NCBI GenBank assembly: GCA_031550435.1
Contig: JAVBOO010000026.1
Span: 97,498-161,497, forward strand
Source: JAVBOO01 sp031550435
GTDB lineage: Bacteria > Bacillota > Clostridia > Lachnospirales > WRAX01
Length of the DNA stretch: 64,000 nucleotides
Direction of reading: 5' to 3'
The notes under the pieces were generated by a model. That model searched no databases, was not told the DNA's origin, and was given only the letters and a program-made list of their open reading frames with translations. Shown here piece after piece: positions 1 to 8,865 of this stretch. How positions within the stretch are numbered: the first letter of the stretch is position 1; every line of letters starts with the position of its first letter. The position numbers were made by a program, and so were the translations under genes.

Positions 1-1929
1 GAAATCGGGGAGGATGTCAGCGCGTTTTTTAACGACCATCAGCTTCAGCCCTACCTTAACATAACTGTACAAAATTCGGCACACAGCGCAGTTAAGCTCA
101 GAGAAATTATCAACGCAACGCTCAAGGACATAGTTGAAAACGGCATTGATAAAACCCTGGCAAACGCTTGCCTGAATAAAGCCGAATTTGCTTACAGGGA
201 GCAAGACGGAAGATTCTCGGCCGGCCATTTTTACAACACGGAAATGCTCGCGCTGCTGCGCTACGATAAAAATCCTCTTGACATGTATGTCCGGCTCGAT
301 GCTATCAAAAACATGCGCGCCAAGCTCAATGACGGCATAATCGAACAGCTGATACAAAAACACCTGCTGGATAACAACCATGCCGTATTCGTAACCGCGA
401 GGCCGAAAACGGGAATAAACGAAGCTAAAGAAGAGAAACTCAAAAAGGAACTCAAAGCTTTTAAAGAAAGCCTGTCTCACGGAGAGCTTCAAAAAATCGC
501 CGATGAGTTTAAAACTTTGCGCGAGTTCCAAAACCGAAGCGACAGCAAAGAGGATCTTGCCAAGATTCCGAGGGTTGAACTGAAAGATATAAGCAAGAGC
601 TCTGAAAACATCCCGCTTGCGGTGCATGAGATAAGCGGTGTAAAGCTTTTGTACTCGGAGCTTGCGACAAACGGGATTGTTTACTCGTCGATCTTGTTCG
701 ATACGAACGTTGTCCCGGATGAAAAACTGGGGCTTGCCGCTCTCACTCATTTGCTTGTGAGTAAACTCGACACAAAAAAACATTCCTACGCCGATATGTC
801 AAACGAGATCAATACCAATCTCGGCGGCTTTTTACACAGTTATATGAGCGAAAACACCGGAGACGGCGGCTATAAAATCATGTTCGGTTACGACACGAAG
901 GCTCTCGAGGGTAACATGCCCAAGATATTCGAAATCGCTGCCGAGTTGTTTAAGGAAACATCATTCGATGATAAGCGCAGGATAAAAGAAGTGCTAGCCG
1001 AAATTAAACTCAAGCTGGAGCAGATGATACAAAACGGCGGAGACGTATTCGCTTCGGTAAAATCCGGGGCACATCTTTTCGAAGGCCTGAATGTATACGA
1101 CAGATTAAGCGGAATCGCTTTTTACGAGTATATAAACAGCGTTTATGTTAATTTTGACAGAGATTTTGAAAAGCTGAAAGCGGGGCTGAATGAAATGTAC
1201 GGCCTGATGTTCGGCAGATCATCTCTTGTTCTGACTCTTGCCTGCGAGAAAAACATGTTTAAAGCCGCGCTTGATGAGCTTGAGCGCTTCACCGATGCTT
1301 TAACCGGCACTGTGATTGACCCCGTAAAACGCAGCCTTTTAAAAGAACCCGTAAACGAAGCGTTCATAACATCTTCGCAAGTTCAGTACAACGCCGCGGC
1401 ATATAATTACAGGACGAAGCATGATAGTTACAGCGGAGCTATGGACGTATTCTCGAGGATAACCGAGGACGACTATCTTATGAGCGAGCTGAGGGCAAAG
1501 GGCGGAGCTTACGGCTACGGAGCGAGGATAACTCAAAACGGAGCAATACGCCTGTCTTCTTACAGAGATCCGAGACTTGCCGAGAGCTACGGTGTTTACA
1601 AACGCGCTCCTGAAAATATGGCCGGCCTTGAACTTAACGAAGACGATATGAAAAAATATATTATCGGAACCGTCAATCAAAAGGATAAGCCGCTTAAGCC
1701 CTTTGCTGCGCACGGAACAGCAGTAAAACGCTATTTTGCGGGCAAAACGCCCGAGGATATCCAAAAAGAGCGCGATGAGATACTGTCATGCGTCGCGGAA
1801 GATATCAGAAAAATAGCAGGGATATTTTCCGGCTGTCTGGAAACCGAGGTCAAGTGTACAATAGGCTCAGATGCCAAAATCAACGCAAACAAGGACATGT
1901 TTGATAAAATTACAAAGTTCGGTTTCTAA
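1..1929 (+). CDS. M16 family metalloprotease (presequence protease-like), C-terminal part; start lies outside the window
   Basis: The frame is open from base 1, so the gene is cut by the window edge and the first internal ATG (244) is not its start. The visible 642 residues match the second half of large single-chain M16C peptidases of the PreP/insulinase type: a helical linker rich in Lys and Glu (about 110-190), then an M16-like alpha/beta half with features such as GGAYGYGARI, and a C-terminal stretch with SSYRDPRLAESYGVY. In this family the zinc motif HXXEH lies in the N-terminal half, which is not visible here. The role is degradation of peptides. The TAA stop is followed immediately by a family A repeat. 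The family call is confident; the substrate is unknown. Confidence 0.85.
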   Translation, partial: EIGEDVSAFFNDHQLQPYLNITVQNSAHSAVKLREIINATLKDIVENGIDKTLANACLNKAEFAYREQDGRFSAGHFYNTEMLALLRYDKNPLDMYVRLDAIKNMRAKLNDGIIEQLIQKHLLDNNHAVFVTARPKTGINEAKEEKLKKELKAFKESLSHGELQKIADEFKTLREFQNRSDSKEDLAKIPRVELKDISKSSENIPLAVHEISGVKLLYSELATNGIVYSSILFDTNVVPDEKLGLAALTHLLVSKLDTKKHSYADMSNEINTNLGGFLHSYMSENTGDGGYKIMFGYDTKALEGNMPKIFEIAAELFKETSFDDKRRIKEVLAEIKLKLEQMIQNGGDVFASVKSGAHLFEGLNVYDRLSGIAFYEYINSVYVNFDRDFEKLKAGLNEMYGLMFGRSSLVLTLACEKNMFKAALDELERFTDALTGTVIDPVKRSLLKEPVNEAFITSSQVQYNAAAYNYRTKHDSYSGAMDVFSRITEDDYLMSELRAKGGAYGYGARITQNGAIRLSSYRDPRLAESYGVYKRAPENMAGLELNEDDMKKYIIGTVNQKDKPLKPFAAHGTAVKRYFAGKTPEDIQKERDEILSCVAEDIRKIAGIFSGCLETEVKCTIGSDAKINANKDMFDKITKFGF

Positions 1930-2082
1930 GTAAGTGCTGATTTAATCGAACGGTTGCGCCCGCAAGGGACAACCGCGAGCATCCCGCTCCGCACAAAGGC
2001 CGTATAACGGCCGCTTAGGACGATGATGCACGGATTAAATCAGCCGAGTATCCGTCCAAAGTGATTTAATCAGTGTTTACCT
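1930..2082 (+). repeat. Family A interspersed repeat, full copy 1 (153 bp)
   Basis: The sequence is nearly identical to 14837-14989 and 17613-17765. The left end GTAAGTGCTGATTTAATC and the reverse complement of the right end GTAAACACTGATTAAATC form imperfect terminal inverted repeats. GCTGATTTAATC at 1936-1947 is also perfectly complemented at 2033-2044. Inside are two hairpins, CGGTTG...CAACCG and GGCCGT-AT-AACGGCC. There is no coding potential. CTAA flanks both ends and may be a 4-bp target duplication, but the other copies do not confirm this. The element starts at the base after the M16 stop codon and ends 30 bp before speA, so it occupies the whole gap. Confidence 0.9.
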
Positions 2083-2112
2083 AAATTATTACACCGATGA
2101 GAAGGTGACTCA

Positions 2113-3585
2113 GTGAACAAGGATATGCACAGCCAAACGCCCATTTACTCGGCCCTCCAAAAGTATAGGGACGAGGGCATAACACATTTTGATGTGCCCG
2201 GGCACAAGAAAAACCCGAACACTCCCGTAGGCAAGGTCTTCGGGGAAACAACGATAGCTTTTGACGCGAACTCTACTATAGAGCTCGACATACTGACCGA
2301 CCCGGGCGGAATTATTCAGGATGCGGCATACTTGATGGCGGATGCCTACGGCTGCGACGATGCTTTTCTGCTCGTAAACGGTTCGACCTTCGGCGTACAG
2401 GCTATGATAATGAGCCTTTGCGGCCCGAAAGACAGAATAATAATGCCCAGAAACGTTCATAAATCGGCGATAAACGCCGTAATACTCTGCGGAGCGATAC
2501 CCGTGTTTATCGAGCCTGAAATCGATGCCGATTTCGGTATTTCAAACGGTGTGACCTATGAGACTGTTTTAGAGGCGCTAGACCAAAATCCGGATGCCAA
2601 GGCGCTGTTTATCATCAACCCGACATATTTCGGCGTTGCGTGCGACCTTCGCAGGATAATACAGCTGTCACACAGAAAGGGCGTTCCCGTTATAGTCGAC
2701 CAAGCGCACGGAGCGCATTTGAGTTTTCACTATGATTTGCCGGAATCAGCGGCAGAACTCGGAGCCGACCTCACAACCATCAGTATGCACAAGACGGCGG
2801 GTTCGCTTACTCAAAGCTCCGTTTTGCTTTATAACAAAGGCCTCATTGACAAAAACAAGGTGCGCGATACCATAAACCTAATGCAGACTACGAGCGCGTC
2901 TTATCTGCTTATGTCGAGCCTTGATATAACACGCTCTCACCTTGCGGTGCACGGCGAGGAGCTGTACGAGGAAATGCTTAAGCTTTGCAGAGACGCGATT
3001 CAGCGCCTTCAAAACATACCGGGTATACAGGTGTTCGATGAAACGTTTATAAACGGCGAAGGTGTCTTCGATGTCGATGAAACAAAAATCGTCGTCAAAG
3101 TTAACGAACTGGGACTCAGCGGCTTTGAAGCATACGATATTATGAAGCGCGACTACAATATCCAGCTGGAGCTTGGCGAAACATATGTGGTGCTCGCGGT
3201 TGTCGGTGTCGGCGACACTGAGCAGACCATCGAAAAACTCGTTGATGCCTTTGCCGATTTGAGTAAGCGCTTCTACGGTACTCAGCCTGTTTTCAAGCAG
3301 GACATTAAATATATTTTCAATAGGCCTAAAACCCGCGCTCTCCCTAGAGACGCATACTACAGCCCGAAAATAACAATGAAAATAGACGACGCAGTCGGTC
3401 AAATTTGCGGAGAGTCCGTAATGATCTACCCTCCGGGAATACCGCTGATTATACCCGGTGAGGTCATAACAGACGATATAGTCACGATTTTTAACTTCTA
3501 TCTCGAACAGGGCTGCCGTATCGTTTCTGTCGAGCCCGAACCTGAGCTTGTCCGGGTTTGCGCGGATATATCGGGCTCGTATTGA
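2113..3585 (+). CDS. speA: Arginine decarboxylase (Orn/Lys/Arg decarboxylase family, short form)
   Basis: This 490-residue PLP-dependent decarboxylase has the short, Bacillus YaaO/SpeA-like architecture: an aminotransferase-fold large domain and a C-terminal Orn/Lys/Arg decarboxylase domain. The N-terminal HFDVPGHKK motif and the PLP-lysine motif SMHKTAGSLTQSS (Lys about 227) are visible. The start is GTG, chosen for the upstream GAGAAGGTG and the conserved N-terminus. Lysine and ornithine decarboxylases share the fold, but the next gene is agmatinase, which favours arginine to agmatine as the reaction. The two genes are codirectional but separated by a family B element. Symbol confidence is moderate. 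Confidence 0.9.
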   Translation: MNKDMHSQTPIYSALQKYRDEGITHFDVPGHKKNPNTPVGKVFGETTIAFDANSTIELDILTDPGGIIQDAAYLMADAYGCDDAFLLVNGSTFGVQAMIMSLCGPKDRIIMPRNVHKSAINAVILCGAIPVFIEPEIDADFGISNGVTYETVLEALDQNPDAKALFIINPTYFGVACDLRRIIQLSHRKGVPVIVDQAHGAHLSFHYDLPESAAELGADLTTISMHKTAGSLTQSSVLLYNKGLIDKNKVRDTINLMQTTSASYLLMSSLDITRSHLAVHGEELYEEMLKLCRDAIQRLQNIPGIQVFDETFINGEGVFDVDETKIVVKVNELGLSGFEAYDIMKRDYNIQLELGETYVVLAVVGVGDTEQTIEKLVDAFADLSKRFYGTQPVFKQDIKYIFNRPKTRALPRDAYYSPKITMKIDDAVGQICGESVMIYPPGIPLIIPGEVITDDIVTIFNFYLEQGCRIVSVEPEPELVRVCADISGSY

Positions 3586-3592
3586 CACATAT

Positions 3593-3714
3593 GGAAGTGT
3601 TGAAAATTGCGCACGAAACCCACTTTAGTGGGTTGAGCGAGCGGCGCTCTCCATTGAAAAATGGTGTTTTTTCATTTTCAATGGAAAGCCGCAAGGCGAT
3701 TTTTCAACATGCCC
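3593..3714 (+). mobile_element. Family B MITE-like element, copy 1 (122 bp)
   Basis: This copy closely matches 4752-4873 and the reverse complement of 12265-12385. Its ends are GGAAGTGTTGAAAATTGCGC and GCGATTTTTCAACATGCCC, an imperfect terminal inverted repeat. Two side hairpins lie between them: CCCAC-TTTA-GTGGG, and a longer one built on CCATTGAAAA/TTTTCAATGG. It codes for nothing. Unlike copies 2 and 3, this copy shows no clear flanking direct repeat. It lies 7 bp after the speA stop, between speA and speB. An in-frame upstream extension of speB would read through it but lacks any conserved sequence. Confidence 0.88.
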
Positions 3715-3827
3715 ACGATGGCAAACCCGCCGAGATATTCATGCGAACGTTATTTATTAACCGCGGGTTAGAATTCGGCCTGCTAAAACCTGCTTTGCCG
3801 ACACTTACTTTATTTGAGGAGAGTTTT

Positions 3828-4691
3828 ATGTACGACGCTTTTTTGAATCCCAAATTTGTTGGGACATACGATGACTTTGAAGATTCCGAGGTTGTTATAA
3901 TCGGCGCTCCGTTTGACGGAACGGTTACTTTCAGGCCGGGTACAAGGTTCGCGCCGCAGGTTATGCGCATTGAATCTGTCGGACTTGAGACATACAGCCC
4001 TTATCAAGATAGAGACCTTTTGGATCATAAAATTCATGATATGGGAGATTTAAACCTGCCGTTCGGAATGGTTGAAAAGTCTCTTGATATGATAGAAGAA
4101 AATATCGATAAAATCGTTCAGTCCGGTAAAAAACCGTTTATGATAGGCGGAGAACACCTTGTGACGCTTCCCGCTTTTAAGGCCGTTCACAAGAAGTATC
4201 CGGACATCTGTGTTATCCATTTTGACGCTCACACGGATTTGCGCGAGGATTTTCTCGGGATGCCTCTTTCCCACGCGACGGTTATAAGAAAAATATGGGA
4301 CGAAATCGGGGACGACAGAATATTCCAGTTCGGAATACGCAGCGGAGGCCGCGAAGAGTTTTACTGGGCAGATAGCGGTCATACCTTCCTGAACAAGCAC
4401 GATTTTACGGGGCTCGACATGGCAATCGAAAAAATCGGAAACAGACCTGTATACTTTACGCTTGACTTGGATGTTCTCGACCCGTCGGTAATGTGCGGAA
4501 CGGGAACGACCGAGGGCGGCGGTGTAACGTTTAAAGAGCTTATGAACGCGATACTGTCCATGAAAGGGCTAAACGTAGTCGCAACCGACATTGTGGAGCT
4601 GGCACCACATTATGATACGAGCGGCGTTTCAACCGCGATAGCGTGTAAACTGCTCAGAGAGATTACGCTGCTCATTGCCAAAAAGAATTAG
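3828..4691 (+). CDS. speB: Agmatinase (ureohydrolase/arginase family)
   Basis: This 287-residue ureohydrolase hydrolyses agmatine to putrescine and urea. Manganese-binding motifs are visible: GGEH near residue 107, DAHTD at about 133-137, and DLDVLDPS further on. The ATG at 3828 is chosen because GAGGAG precedes it by 5 bases and the protein then has normal family length. The frame stays open upstream to 3558, but that stretch is the family B element. With speA it makes a complete arginine-agmatine-putrescine route. Agmatinase is preferred over arginase or formimidoylglutamase because of the decarboxylase next door. Confidence 0.93.
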   Translation: MYDAFLNPKFVGTYDDFEDSEVVIIGAPFDGTVTFRPGTRFAPQVMRIESVGLETYSPYQDRDLLDHKIHDMGDLNLPFGMVEKSLDMIEENIDKIVQSGKKPFMIGGEHLVTLPAFKAVHKKYPDICVIHFDAHTDLREDFLGMPLSHATVIRKIWDEIGDDRIFQFGIRSGGREEFYWADSGHTFLNKHDFTGLDMAIEKIGNRPVYFTLDLDVLDPSVMCGTGTTEGGGVTFKELMNAILSMKGLNVVATDIVELAPHYDTSGVSTAIACKLLREITLLIAKKN

Positions 4692-4751
4692 GCATTCTTT
4701 TTCACAGTGTTAGAGTTATGCTTGAAATGAGCCGAAATAATCAAGTTTATT

Positions 4752-4873
4752 GGAAGTGTTGAAAATTGCGCACGAAACCCACTTTAGTGGGTTGAGCGCG
4801 CGACGCTCTCCATTGGAAAATGGTGTTTTTCCATTTTCAATGGAGAGCCGCGAGGCGATTTTTCAACATGCCC
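4752..4873 (+). mobile_element. Family B MITE-like element, copy 2, with 5-bp target-site duplication
   Basis: This is the same 122-bp palindromic element as 3593-3714 with a few base differences. It is bounded by the exact direct repeat TTATT at 4747-4751 and 4874-4878, the expected footprint of transposition. It lies 60 bp after the speB stop and ahead of a bidirectional terminator. An open frame crossing it is just the translated element. Confidence 0.92.
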
Positions 4874-4900
4874 TTATTTGCCAATTTAGCGAGTTCACTA

Positions 4901-4950
4901 AAAAACAAGAAGAAACACCTGTTTTTCAAGATGTCTCTTCTTGTTTTATT
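4901..4950. terminator. Bidirectional intrinsic terminator between speB and trxA
   Basis: A long stem of AAAACAAGAAGAAACA (4902-4917) pairs with TGTCTCTTCTTGTTTT (4932-4947) with one mismatch across a 14-base loop. The A-run on one side and T-run on the other allow termination in either direction, which suits the convergent genes. Confidence 0.8.
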
Positions 4951-5002
4951 TTAGCCGTTCGTATATTATCGAGGAAGTTATAAAGTCATTTGACCCCGTT
5001 TT

Positions 5003-5320
5003 CTACAGTAAAGCTTCGAGCTTTTTAACAATTTCGTCTTTGTCTATAACTCCGACTACGTTATCCGCTACCTCTCCGTTTTTAAAGAAAATCATGTTGG
5101 GTATGCTTCTGACGTTATATGACTTTGACAGGTCCTTGTTGTTGTCAACGTTTATTTTCACAAGCTTAAACTTTTCTCCGTGCTCAGAGCCTATCTCCTC
5201 GATAATCGGAGCAAGCATTTTGCAAGGGCCGCACCAATCGGCATAAAAGTCTACAAGAACGGGTGTTGTGCATTTAAGCACTTCTGTTTCAAAATCTGCG
5301 GTTTCGATTATTTTAGCCAT
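5003..5320 (-). CDS. trxA: Thioredoxin
   Basis: This 105-residue protein has the classic thioredoxin fold and active site WCGPC at residues 29-33. The later cis-Pro region reads VRSIPNMIFFKNG. It is a cytosolic dithiol reductant for ribonucleotide reductase, peroxiredoxins and other targets. The ATG is preceded by AAAGGAG. It is a single-gene unit, convergent with speB and divergent from tcdA, with a terminator downstream. Confidence 0.97.
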   Translation of the reverse strand: MAKIIETADFETEVLKCTTPVLVDFYADWCGPCKMLAPIIEEIGSEHGEKFKLVKINVDNNKDLSKSYNVRSIPNMIFFKNGEVADNVVGVIDKDEIVKKLEALL

Positions 5321-5695
5321 AGTTTTCTCCTTTATATAAGTTGTTCCGCATAGCCGGCCATACCCTGACAGTGCAAGGCTGCGACTAATCTCCGCTATGC
5401 GGGGATATGTTTCGCAAACGCTTTTTACAAATTTTTACCAATACGACTGAAGCTTTGCATTAAGTCGCTTTATCAGGTATTATGAATACTAGCACAGTCG
5501 ATTATATAAATCAAGGCGTGGTCATGCCGGTAAAAATTTCTCGCAACACGTTTATTATTGGACATAAGCCCCTAAAATCGGCGGAATTAGGCTGTTATGC
5601 ATTGACAATAACCATTTCACTGTACGGAACGACAAAAAATATTTTTACGGCGGTTTTGCAACATCCCACAAATACAGACCGAACAGAGGTATAAT
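5321..5695. other. Divergent intergenic region between trxA and tcdA
   Basis: No convincing gene is present. A 9-bp perfect inverted repeat, CCGCATAGC at 5346-5354 and GCTATGCGG at 5394-5402, would fold in the trxA leader around a loop of about 39 bases. A lone TTGACA (5602) lies towards tcdA but has no good -10 at normal spacing. A 70-codon open frame at 5482-5694 lacks a ribosome-binding site and recognisable features. Confidence 0.5.
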
Positions 5696-6439
5696 ATGAC
5701 AGAAAAAGAAACATACTACTCCGAGGTGTTTACCCGTACCGCCCTTTGTATCGGCGCGGAAGCACTCGAGAGTTTATCCGAAAAAAAAGTTCTCGTGTGC
5801 GGACTCGGCGGAGTCGGATCTCATGCTGCCGTTTCGCTTGCCAGAAGCGGCATAGGCAAGCTTGCGCTCTGTGACTGCGATGTTACGGTCAAGAGCAATA
5901 TAAACAGACAGATTCAGGCGAATCTTGACAGCGTCGGGCGTTATAAAACCGAAGTACTGAAGGAAATAATCTCGAAAATCAACCCATACTGCGAAGTCAC
6001 TATTTTTACGGAATTTATTGAAAAATCAAGAATACCCGCGCTGACAGAGGGCTGCGACTTTGTCATTGACGCCATAGACACCGTTACCGCAAAGCTGGAT
6101 CTTGCCGAATACTGCGTTAACAACGGCATAGCGATAGTCAGCAGCATGGGCACGGGCAACAAGCTTCATCCCGAGATGCTCGAGCTGAGCGATATATACA
6201 AGACCTCTGTATGTCCTCTGGCAAAAGTCATGCGTTCCGAACTCAAGAAGCGAGGAATACGCAGACTTACGGTATGCTACTCGAAGGAGTGCGCCGTCAG
6301 GGCGGAAGGCGAAGATCAGGGCGGGGCAAGCCTGATGAAACCGAAAAGAAAAACCATCGGCAGTACATCATTCGTACCGCCGACGGCAGGGTATATACTA
6401 AGCTCATATGTTATAAGAACGCTGTGTGAGTTGCAGTAA
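5696..6439 (+). CDS. tcdA: tRNA threonylcarbamoyladenosine dehydratase (ThiF/E1-like)
   Basis: This 247-residue E1-like ATPase of the YgdL/CsdL/TcdA group converts t6A37 of tRNA to its cyclic form ct6A. The nucleotide-binding loop GLGGVGSHAA is near residue 35, followed by acidic CDCDVTVKSNINRQ and later SMGTGNKLHP, all typical of this group. The frame ends 6 bp from the convergent flippase-like gene, so there is almost no space for a terminator. ThiF and MoeB are less likely, given the TcdA-type PTAGYILSSYVIR C-terminus. Confidence 0.9.
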   Translation: MTEKETYYSEVFTRTALCIGAEALESLSEKKVLVCGLGGVGSHAAVSLARSGIGKLALCDCDVTVKSNINRQIQANLDSVGRYKTEVLKEIISKINPYCEVTIFTEFIEKSRIPALTEGCDFVIDAIDTVTAKLDLAEYCVNNGIAIVSSMGTGNKLHPEMLELSDIYKTSVCPLAKVMRSELKKRGIRRLTVCYSKECAVRAEGEDQGGASLMKPKRKTIGSTSFVPPTAGYILSSYVIRTLCELQ

Positions 6440-6445
6440 TCCTCT

Positions 6446-7483
6446 TTACTTCTTCGCCTTTTGCAAAAGCGGCGTAACTATAGAATCCGCCATGGCGACA
6501 AAACAGCCGAATATTATACAGGAGAAGTAAGTAACCGCTCTCCATATCACTACGACCGGCAATAAAAGCGAGGCGGGGAAAAATATCTTGAAAAAGAGAT
6601 AGAAGCTCCCCTCCGCGGCCCCTGAGCCTCCCGGCATCGGTATAAATGCCGTTATCATCGATATTATGGCGTTTGCCGAAACAATATAAAACAACGTTAC
6701 CTCACTGAAATGAAAGGCTCTGTATATTGTGTACGGTACAGAAAAAAGAGCAGTCAGTTGAATTATGGTCACGACAAGGCACAAAAACGACACTCTCTTG
6801 CTCTTCATAGCCGTTGCCATCGACGCATTGAACAGCTTGATCTGTTTATATGTTTTTTTAAGCGACTTTTCGTAATTCTTAACTAACCTCAACTTTGAGA
6901 ACAAAAAAATCATCGCCGCAGCGATACGCAGCGTTATTTTTTTGCTCAGGCATACTGCTAATATGACTGTTATAAATATAGCATTGCAAACTATCCCGAA
7001 AATCATATACAGCTCAAAATGCGGTATTTGAGAATCAAACAGCTTCCAAACGAATATCGCGCACGACAGAGCGTATGCCAGCATCGCCACCTGGTAAACA
7101 AGCGATTTGACCGCGATAACCGCTCCGGCAACGCCCGGCTTTATCCCGTTTTTGCTCATTTCATAAATTTGCACGGGTTGACCGCCCGTCGCAAACGGGG
7201 TTATCGCGCTGTACAAAAGCCCAAGCATTGCCGTCACAAACGTTCTGATAAAGCTGCAATCCCTTTTTCTTACGACTGTCAGCATATGGAGCGCTACAGC
7301 GTCCAAAAGCCAGTACATGAATATCAAGACAAAGCCAAGGAAAAACCATATCAAATTCGCGTGTTTAACCGCATTGACAAGAGTCCCAAGGCCGTTTTTC
7401 ATTGTAAGTGCGGCGAAAAGCAAAATCGCCGTCAACGCAACCGTCAACAATGATAGCCAATTCTTTTTGATAAACGACGGCAT
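6446..7483 (-). CDS. Flippase-like membrane protein (LPG synthase TM / UPF0104 family)
   Basis: This 345-residue integral membrane protein has about eight hydrophobic segments and the conserved ATGGQPVQIYEMSKNGI and PMPGGSGAAEGSFY motifs of the MprF/AglD2 membrane domain. It lacks the cytoplasmic aminoacyl-transferase domain of full MprF, so it is unlikely to make lysyl-phosphatidylglycerol itself. Members are thought to move lipids or glycolipids across the membrane. It starts one base after the stop of the glycosyltransferase gene, so the two are almost certainly co-transcribed and probably act on the same lipid. Confidence 0.88.
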   Translation of the reverse strand: MPSFIKKNWLSLLTVALTAILLFAALTMKNGLGTLVNAVKHANLIWFFLGFVLIFMYWLLDAVALHMLTVVRKRDCSFIRTFVTAMLGLLYSAITPFATGGQPVQIYEMSKNGIKPGVAGAVIAVKSLVYQVAMLAYALSCAIFVWKLFDSQIPHFELYMIFGIVCNAIFITVILAVCLSKKITLRIAAAMIFLFSKLRLVKNYEKSLKKTYKQIKLFNASMATAMKSKRVSFLCLVVTIIQLTALFSVPYTIYRAFHFSEVTLFYIVSANAIISMITAFIPMPGGSGAAEGSFYLFFKIFFPASLLLPVVVIWRAVTYFSCIIFGCFVAMADSIVTPLLQKAKK

Positions 7484-7484
7484 T

Positions 7485-8543
7485 TTAATTCCCTTCCGAA
7501 ACTACCGCGTTTTCGCAGGCAATTCTTTTATAGGCACAGTTGTACAGATTCCTCCACATATATGATATGCTTTCTTCGTTGTAACGTTCATGGCATTCCC
7601 ACGACTTTTCAACCCACTCGGCATAAAGCTCCTTATCGTTTGCCAGCGAATCGATTATAGCGCAGAACTCATCAACACTGCTGCCTTTAAGATACTTATC
7701 GGTATAAATCTCGCGATAAACCTCTATGTCCCTGAGTAAAACGGGCTTTTTGCACGCCAGAGCTTCAAGCACAGACATCGGGAACAGCTCATCAAACGAA
7801 GGAAGAAACATCAGGTCGCTCATGTTGTGAATATCGTTCATTTCCTCACGGTCAACTATGCCGAGGAAGGTCAGATTGCTCGGATGATCTTCGACCACCT
7901 TTTGAATCTCCTCATAACCGTCGGTAATCTTCCCGAACGAGAAGCCGCCCGCCCAAACGAAATGCACATGCGGCATTCTTCTTGCGATCTCAAAAAAGTC
8001 GAATACACCTTTCCTTGTTTGAAGTTGTCCGACTCCGAGCGCGACAAAAGCGTTGTCCGGTATATCAAAACGTCTGCGTATCTCTTTTTTCCTGTCGGCA
8101 TCGATGGGGTAGAAATTACGCTCGGAAACAAAGTTCGGTATATACGTCAAATTAGGCTTTGTTATGCCCACCTCCTGTATCTTCCTTATTGTCACAGGGT
8201 TTACGGCGACAAGATAGTCCATGCTGTTATAAAACTTTTTTAAATACCAATAAAACGGTATCCTTGCTATCCAAGGAAGCTTAATGCTCTTGTCTACCGT
8301 CTCGGGCAAAAAATGCACAAAGCATACCGAAACGTTTTTTTTGCCCAGCAGAAACTTTTCTATACAAAAACCAAAATTAACCGTATGGTAATGAGTAATG
8401 TCACATTTGCCGAACTTATTTTCAGTTATCGTAAACTCTTCGCTGAGCCTGCGTTTAAGCATTCCGACTTGTTCGTCATAACATGAGCCGACACCCTGAC
8501 CCTTTACGGTGTGCGCCTTTGACCTCATATTTATACTCGGCAT
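7485..8543 (-). CDS. GT4 glycosyltransferase, probably diacylglycerol glucosyl/galactosyltransferase-like
   Basis: This 352-residue GT-B enzyme of family GT4 has an N-terminal acceptor domain and a C-terminal nucleotide-sugar domain, with an EX7E-like region at FDELFPMSVLEALACKKPV. The N-terminal sequence KAHTVKGQGVGSCYDEQV resembles glycolipid synthases of streptococci and lactobacilli (CpoA-like), which glycosylate diacylglycerol lipids. Together with the adjoining flippase-like gene this suggests membrane glycolipid or lipoteichoic acid anchor synthesis. The start has GGGGG upstream. The sugar and acceptor are inferred, not shown. Confidence 0.85.
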   Translation of the reverse strand: MPSINMRSKAHTVKGQGVGSCYDEQVGMLKRRLSEEFTITENKFGKCDITHYHTVNFGFCIEKFLLGKKNVSVCFVHFLPETVDKSIKLPWIARIPFYWYLKKFYNSMDYLVAVNPVTIRKIQEVGITKPNLTYIPNFVSERNFYPIDADRKKEIRRRFDIPDNAFVALGVGQLQTRKGVFDFFEIARRMPHVHFVWAGGFSFGKITDGYEEIQKVVEDHPSNLTFLGIVDREEMNDIHNMSDLMFLPSFDELFPMSVLEALACKKPVLLRDIEVYREIYTDKYLKGSSVDEFCAIIDSLANDKELYAEWVEKSWECHERYNEESISYMWRNLYNCAYKRIACENAVVSEGN

Positions 8544-8865
8544 TTTTATCCCCCGCTTTTCTAAGCTTTACCTGGTTTCAGGCTTAATCATAACATCTCC
8601 TATAAGTCTGAAAATAATCGACTGCCGGCGCGAAAGAATTTTCCATATTTATTTACTTCCGCAGTAATATAAACGCAAGTACGTTATTTAAGTTTAAGGC
8701 GACCGGACTGAGTAAGAGCTGACTTACTTAAAATCTCAAGAAAAAACCGGCGCGAGCGGCAAAGTCATACTGAGGGCACACTGAAACCGGAGGTTTCCAC
8801 ATATCGAGCGCATTGTTTGCCATCGCAATTTTCAACACTTTCTGTTTTTTATAACGTTGTTGCTT
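8544..8865. other. Intergenic region with repeat remnants
   Basis: There is no gene. The sequence CGCAATTTTCAACACTT at 8824-8840 exactly matches the outer end of family B in minus orientation, and the rest of that element is missing. A stretch near 8709-8735 (GAGCTGACTTACTTAAAAT) weakly recalls a family A end. The region carries the upstream signals of the glycosyltransferase operon, but I cannot place a promoter. Confidence 0.45.

Noticed and set aside
3558..3827. Upstream in-frame extension of the agmatinase gene
   Set aside because: The stretch is the family B element plus spacer, has no conserved residues, and a good ribosome-binding site sits just before the ATG at 3828.
4750..4983. Open frame of about 77 codons crossing family B copy 2
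   Set aside because: It is the translated palindromic element running into a terminator; the same frame at copy 1 is the spurious speB extension.
5482..5694. 70-codon plus-strand frame before tcdA
   Set aside because: No ribosome-binding site, no domain, and it fills what should be the divergent promoter region.
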